Assembly (NCBI RefSeq): GCF_000209165.1
Contig: NC_009068.1
Location: 2,356,001 to 2,420,000, forward strand
Source: Scheffersomyces stipitis CBS 6054
Lineage: Eukaryota > Ascomycota > Pichiomycetes > Serinales > Debaryomycetaceae
DNA: 64,000 bases
Direction: 5' to 3'
Shown here: one piece after another, positions 59,606-64,000 of the stretch
How positions within the stretch are numbered: position 1 is the first letter of the stretch
Layout: every line of letters begins with the position of its first letter
Position numbers and translations under genes: made by a program
Notes under the pieces: generated by a model
The model's database searches: none
What the model was told of the DNA's origin: nothing
Seen by the model: only the letters and a program-made list of their open reading frames with translations

Positions 59606-59701
59606 TTCATTTTCACTTTAATATGACTTATGGTAACGATTTACGTGTATTATAAATACTATTCTCAACACTAAACAGCATTTTGTAGTTCAATTAATTT
59701 G

Positions 59702-60313
59702 TTAATTGTTGAGGTATAACGGTGGGTTGATTGTTAGATTTTCAAACTCATTATAGGAGCCAGAAGACCCCATTTGAATTGTCGGCACGTAAGTTTCTGT
59801 CATAGCGGGTGCTGCCTGGTTTGAAAACGAATCAACTTCGGTTGGTGTAGCTAGTGAGTTAAATGAATTAAAAATAAGTTCTTGATCTTCAATCAGGAAA
59901 TTCACACCATAAAAGAAAGAATCATAGTCAGAGAGTGTTGGCTGAGCAGATTCAATGTCATCTGCTTTGTGGAAGTGGCAGTCGTTCAGAGGAGTGATTG
60001 GAGTTATTGGCTTCTCTGGTGTGGAGATTGGGCTTGAGTTTGAATAACAAACACTAGAATTTTGCAGCTCCAGTTTTTCAGGTACCAACAGAATCTCCAG
60101 CTGCAATTCTAATGTTTTCTCAAATGATGTACAAAGCTTAATTGGTTTCCTATTTTTAAATAAAGGTTTGACATTGTAGCCAGACTTCGTTACCTTCACA
60201 GAACTCTTTTGGCATTGCTTGATATTTTCGGCCCTTATTAGTCTAGCTCCACCTCTAATTCTTTTGTAATTCTTCTGAATTCTCCAAGTCGGGAGCTTTA
60301 TACTTTCCCCCAT
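59702..60313 (-). CDS. orphan protein, basic N terminus and acidic C terminus
   Basis: 203 residues from the first ATG (60313). The frame stays open 31 more codons to a TTG, with no ATG there. The N-terminal 60 residues are strongly basic (MGESIKLPTWRIQKNYKRIR). A Thr/Pro run STPEKPITPITPLND lies mid-protein. The C terminus is acidic and rich in Phe, Ser and Asn, like an activation domain. This charge layout suggests a nuclear regulator, but I recognise no DNA-binding fold. It is tail-to-tail with the Zn-cluster gene. It might be a remnant of a longer gene whose 5' part is lost. Confidence 0.5.
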   Translation of the reverse strand: MGESIKLPTWRIQKNYKRIRGGARLIRAENIKQCQKSSVKVTKSGYNVKPLFKNRKPIKLCTSFEKTLELQLEILLVPEKLELQNSSVCYSNSSPISTPEKPITPITPLNDCHFHKADDIESAQPTLSDYDSFFYGVNFLIEDQELIFNSFNSLATPTEVDSFSNQAAPAMTETYVPTIQMGSSGSYNEFENLTINPPLYLNN

Positions 60314-61639
60314 TGCAATGTTATATTGGTAACTACGTTTTGGCAAAATAATTAGACACTGGTTGTTCTTTATATGTTTGCGGGAATCTAGCTTTTTCCG
60401 ATACAACAGTACCCCAGCATGATATTGTAATTAGAAGCCTTTATTGTTCTAATGTAAATGACGGAATCTTGGTTCAGGGGTGCGTCTTGAAGAATGCCAA
60501 AGAGAGCCGAATTATAAATTCCAAAAGTCAGCAAATGTCCCTTCAGAGAAGTTACATATATCTGAAAGCGAAGTAAACAAATAATTGACTAATTTTTTTC
60601 TCTTTCATTGTTATCTGGGTGAACTATTTCACTTATCATAGGATTGTTTGCAAGCGTCAGCGTCGCAACAACCTCTGCAATATTCTACTTTCAGAAGTAG
60701 AAATATTATTGTTATGGATGGAAAAGACAAGAAAAAGCTGAATAGTGAATGTACCAATGCTGTGGAAATTTCATAATGCATTTGAAATGGACTGATACTA
60801 CGACCAAGAGAAAATAGAACCCCGTAATCTTCACAAAAGCTTGTGGTTTCTTGCGGGCATTGTTTTTTGCATCCATTGTTCTTATGCGAGAGTTTACCCA
60901 CTTCGCTTAAGACTTAAATCAAGCCACGGTTCCTTGGCTCCATCTAACTACCTATTCTACGAACACACTTGACAGCAATAAGTTTCTCATCTAAGCAAGT
61001 TCCAGCTCTTGTAAATTATCACCTAAGTCCCAGTTGTAACGAAACCAGAAAAATTGAACTTTGTTCCTGAGTTTGTAGTTTCAAAACTGTGAGACGGAAA
61101 AAAAACTGGAAAATTTTAGACTATGCAACTTTCGGTTTCTGCCAACTGCAATTGAGTTATCCATGGGTACCCATTCCGTAACCCACTTTCACGGCAATGT
61201 ATGCGATGGGCTATAGGTGTCGGCGTTACCGTCTGAGGCATTTGTTTTATCGAAATGTTCAGCCCTTTCATGAATTGGACGCGCAATTATGTCCTCTGGG
61301 TACATTTTGCTACAGCCACATGGAATAATAGTTGACACTGCAGATCCCTACTGAAACGAGAAGGAGAGCCACGGCTATCTTGACTCTTGTATTTCATTTT
61401 CCTAACTACCTTTCGGAATTTCTCCGATAAGCTTCAAATTGACTACTTTTAGAACAAAAATTGCGCAAACCTAATATAAATTCAAGAGTTACCGAGGTTG
61501 AAGCACACAATGCAAACAATAACTCATCTATGACTCTGAGTTTTTGAAGAAAGAATACGTACCTTCTTTTATTTGCAAAAGAGGATCTGATCGCCGACAA
61601 GGAAGAATTATAACGAAGGTAGACAAATATAAAAAAAAA
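60314..61639. other. intergenic region between the orphan ORF and tRNA-Val
   Basis: About 1.3 kb. It holds a 90-codon minus-strand ORF at 60629-60901 with no family features. Nothing else was recognised. Confidence 0.45.
61631..61639 (-). terminator. Pol III T-run terminator of tRNA-Val
   Basis: Nine consecutive T on the minus strand immediately after the tRNA 3' end. Confidence 0.85.
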
Positions 61640-61713
61640 TGATTCTGCCCAGGATCGAACTGGGGACGTTCTGCGTGTTAAGCAGATGCCATAACCAACT
61701 AGACCACAGAACC
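61640..61713 (-). tRNA. tRNA-Val (anticodon AAC)
   Basis: 74 nt. The acceptor stem GGTTCTG pairs with CAGAATC (one G-T wobble) and the discriminator is A. The anticodon stem-loop TCTGC-TTAACAC-GCAGA gives anticodon AAC, reading GTT/GTC valine after A34 modification. The T arm is CCCAG-TTCGATC-CTGGG (B box). No intron; CCA not encoded. A nine-T run on the minus strand (61631-61639) directly follows as the Pol III terminator. The sequence is nearly identical to yeast tRNA-Val(AAC) as I remember it. Confidence 0.97.
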
Positions 61714-62541
61714 ATTTAGTTGTGTTCCAACAAGCACTATATTCAAGTAAAATATCCAAAATCAAAAGATCCGTACCGCAATAGTTAAGGTTTATTCTTG
61801 GAGTTTCGAGAGAATAACATATGGTTTTAGGTAATATCACCAGTAGATTTTGATCTTAGGATTTCCTCCACACTTCTGTATGTTTTAGAGGAAGATATAT
61901 ATAATTTGCACTGAATAGGATGGATTTTAATACATGCCATTTCGTAAAAAAGAAGTGTTCAGTCGCACTAAATTTAAGAAACAATTGCAATTCTGCGCTT
62001 CCACAGGCTGCAACTAGAATCGTTGACAGATTTTAACAATAACACCAACGAGTGATTGTCAGTCAAAGACCCACTTATTAAGTATATTTATTAGCCCTAT
62101 TTACCCAATTAGCCTACCGACTATTTCTTCTGAGATTTTAGGTACTTTCATTTCTTTTAAATAAAAGTCAGATGGTAATATTTTAAATTTCTACAGGCTT
62201 TCATTATCTTCTTCATATTATGAGAAGATGCAATAGTACGTCAAGCACTTGTAAGAAGCAAGTTCGTCATTCAAATAAGAGACGTTACATCCAAATAATA
62301 TTGTTTGCAAATACTCGAAATTAGCAAATATAGCAAAATTATTCAGCTCATAAAGTGACAATATTATTCCACCTTAAGTCTGACTTAAAGTATATAAATT
62401 AGACAATATAACTTCGGTTGTAGTTGTTAACAAATATATCTTGAAGTCGTTCATGTTAACAGCATTTATCAAAATAGTTACAGGCCATCATTGACAAGGT
62501 GGCAGGAGATCCCGAGTAGCTGAAAATTGCAAATCTAAATC
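61714..62541. other. AT-rich spacer between tRNA and LINE relic
   Basis: About 830 bp, strongly AT-rich, no ORF. The right end (about 62490-62540) may be the decayed upstream part of the reverse transcriptase. Confidence 0.45.
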
Positions 62542-63103
62542 TTAGACTTGACCAAAGCCTTTGAAAGAGTTTCACATTACTGTCTGCCGTACTTGGCCAA
62601 ATCGGGTCCCAAGTTTAAGCCTATCCTATTGCTGGTAATGACACAATTTGCAGCCATTCTTACTAACAATACCAAATCTGCTACGTTTCCACTTACCCAA
62701 GGCACGAAACAAGGAAACATCGTTCTGCCAATTCGCTTTAGCTTATGTCTTGAACCGCTCATTTACAGACTCCGTAGTCGGCTCTAGGGAATTCCTATCC
62801 AACTTGACCATCTACCAATGCTTACAGCGAAGTACCCAGTCTTTACTGATGACTTCACTGTGTTTACCAACAGTAGAAGAGACTGCGAAATCTTGAAGAA
62901 AGACATAACTCTCTTTGAACAAGCCTCCAACTCCTTAGTGAGCATCGAGGACAGCATACTGGGACCAGCCTCCGCATGAAGACATTTAGCGGATCCTTGG
63001 TTTCGAAGTACTAGCTCTTCGGACATCGGATCATAAATATCTTGGGATACGATTAATGGGTTCAATTAAAAAACGTATACAAAGTCCCTTTCTATTCAAC
63101 TAG
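62542..63103 (+). mobile_element. non-LTR (LINE/L1-type) reverse transcriptase relic, broken
   Basis: Translated pieces keep the order of LINE reverse-transcriptase motifs. Motif A is LDLTKAFERVSH with its Asp. Motif B is TQGTKQGNIVLPIRFSLCLE, degraded from the usual RQGCPLSP type. Then come FTDDFTVFTNS (motif C, FTDD where Y/FADD is usual) and KYLGIRL downstream. The frame is broken by a stop at 62785-62787 and by a stop and frameshift between about 62977 and 62990; the last piece ends at 63101-63103. No endonuclease domain, UTR, poly-A tail or target-site duplication is visible, so this is an old fragment. Zorro-type elements of CUG-clade yeasts are the natural comparison. Confidence 0.8.
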
Positions 63104-63528
63104 TTATTCATAGCGTTATCGAAATCGATTCACTTCAGATGCTCAGGTCTCAATACCTACATTTTCTCCAAGATTAAGTTCGGTATCGACTAGAGGAAGT
63201 TCTGTGTACCATGTAGTAGGTTAGACTTGAATTGAAAAACATCGTTTCTTATGAAGACAAGTTGAGGTAATGACAAATGTAAATTTTTTCAAATAGACGT
63301 TCTCAGCTGACGCTGTGCTCTCTACGATGTTTTATTTTGAAAGGAAACTAGAACTGTTACGTACTAAAGAAGGTTGCTATGTAGATTTTGATGCTGAAAA
63401 GTCTTCACACAAACTCTACACTCACAGAATAGCGAGCGAGTTGAAGTTCAGTGATATCAATGCTGAAAATTTTGATCCATGTTAACGCTATATTACATTT
63501 ATATACTTGGTACTTTTCTAAGAACGGG
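63104..63528. other. spacer between LINE relic and ALG8
   Basis: About 425 bp with no credible ORF; it should include the ALG8 3' end. Confidence 0.4.
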
Positions 63529-64000
63529 CTAAGCCTCAATATCCCATATGGCTTCGTCCAAAAAGTATAGCCAGCTGAAGCCATTCCAACTACTGATAAT
63601 TCCAATTCCACAGTAGACACTGTAAATCATGAGCTTCAAGAATTCGAGTTTTTTTAAGATTTCAAATTTGTGTTCAAATATGTCCATCAATGTAGTTATT
63701 GTCATCATTGGGATCAAACCCAAGATGTAAAGATTGATTACTCTGTCAACTATAATTCCACTTTGACCTTCTAACTTCTTTGGTAATCTTACTACTTTTC
63801 TGAAGTTGAAATGGAAAATGATATACCATAACAAGGTGAACACAACTTTTACCAACCATTCATTGCACGTGAATATTAATGGAAACAATGATACGTACCC
63901 ACAAGTCACAAGCAAATTGAAAGGGCCAAGTAACCTCTTGTCTTGACTTACAAGAAAAGTCATTGGGAAAATTACAATTAAGATTGCTTTCTCATGAACG
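63529..64000 (-). CDS. ALG8: ALG8-type dolichyl-P-Glc glucosyltransferase, C-terminal part (partial)
   Basis: The gene runs off the right edge; 157 C-terminal codons are present. In frame beyond the internal Met (63963) the sequence reads VHEKAILIVIFP, the conserved Alg6/Alg8 luminal motif. YVSLFPLIFT, a block typical of Alg8, and several membrane segments (VKVVFTLLWYIIFHF, MIYSVYCGIGII) follow. Alg8 adds the second glucose to the lipid-linked oligosaccharide in the ER. Alg6 is the alternative; HEKAI and SLFPL favour Alg8. The ATG at 63963 is internal, not the start. Confidence 0.82.
   Translation of the reverse strand, partial: VHEKAILIVIFPMTFLVSQDKRLLGPFNLLVTCGYVSLFPLIFTCNEWLVKVVFTLLWYIIFHFNFRKVVRLPKKLEGQSGIIVDRVINLYILGLIPMMTITTLMDIFEHKFEILKKLEFLKLMIYSVYCGIGIISSWNGFSWLYFLDEAIWDIEA

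Noticed and set aside
61406..61840. 144-codon minus-strand ORF
   Set aside because: It runs through the tRNA-Val gene on the same strand and has no protein features.
1..64000. CRISPR arrays, bacterial insertion sequences, operons, riboswitches
   Set aside because: The DNA is eukaryotic nuclear; no array of spaced repeats or transposase was seen.

Overview
This is nuclear DNA of a budding yeast (Saccharomycotina). Genes are long, mostly single-exon and rich in TTG leucine codons. The orthologues are typical yeast ones: NUM1, SAK1, PAC2, TMA20, MPH1, NUG1, YND1, JLP1, SEC3, SEC66, an AVT3/AVT4 transporter and ALG8. The tRNA-Val(AAC) is nearly identical to yeast tRNA-Val. CTG codons are rare in the genes I read, and several sit where serine or a polar residue would fit. 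With moderate GC this suggests a CUG-Ser clade yeast such as Scheffersomyces or a relative. That is inference: the window has no tRNA-Ser(CAG) and no marker that fixes the species.

Layout. 0.9-2.3 kb: an MCH1-like transporter. 2.4-10.9 kb: a giant NUM1 cortical anchor with a long 32-residue repeat array and a C-terminal PH domain. 11.9-15.8 kb: a SAK1-type kinase. 17.7-26.5 kb: PAC2, TMA20, MPH1, a small unknown ORF and an atypical Rossmann SDR. 26.7-36 kb: NUG1, a small secreted orphan, the apyrase YND1, a PalC-like BRO1 protein, JLP1 and a candidate 66-residue membrane protein. 36.3-42.5 kb: exocyst SEC3 and translocon SEC66. 42.5-57 kb is gene-poor and holds only a short REG1/REG2-type PP1 regulatory subunit and an AVT3/4 vacuolar transporter, separated by gaps of 4-5 kb. 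57-60.3 kb: a Zn2Cys6 regulator convergent with an orphan ORF. 61.6 kb: tRNA-Val(AAC). 62.5-63.1 kb: a broken non-LTR (LINE) reverse-transcriptase relic. 63.5 kb to the edge: the C-terminal part of ALG8, cut by the window.

Functional links. The genes are mostly unrelated housekeeping functions. SAK1 (Snf1 activator) and the REG-type subunit (Glc7/PP1 targeting, which opposes Snf1 in yeast) act on the same glucose-signalling axis. NUM1, SEC3 and PAC2 relate to cell polarity, cortex and microtubules. YND1 and ALG8 serve glycosylation, and SEC66 serves ER translocation.

I found no new multi-gene system. The most interesting non-standard signals are: (1) an exact 12-bp element, TGGCTGCGAAAT, present three times in non-coding DNA with several near copies, often close to promoters; (2) three possible unannotated introns (42.64 kb, 16.55 kb and upstream of the Zn-cluster gene), each joining open frames; (3) the LINE relic; (4) an unusually long gene-free and locally GC-rich stretch at about 42.8-47.4 kb. 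Several nominal ORF starts (MCH1, NUM1, NUG1, SEC3, the 59.7-kb orphan) were TTG codons; I moved each to the first in-frame ATG.
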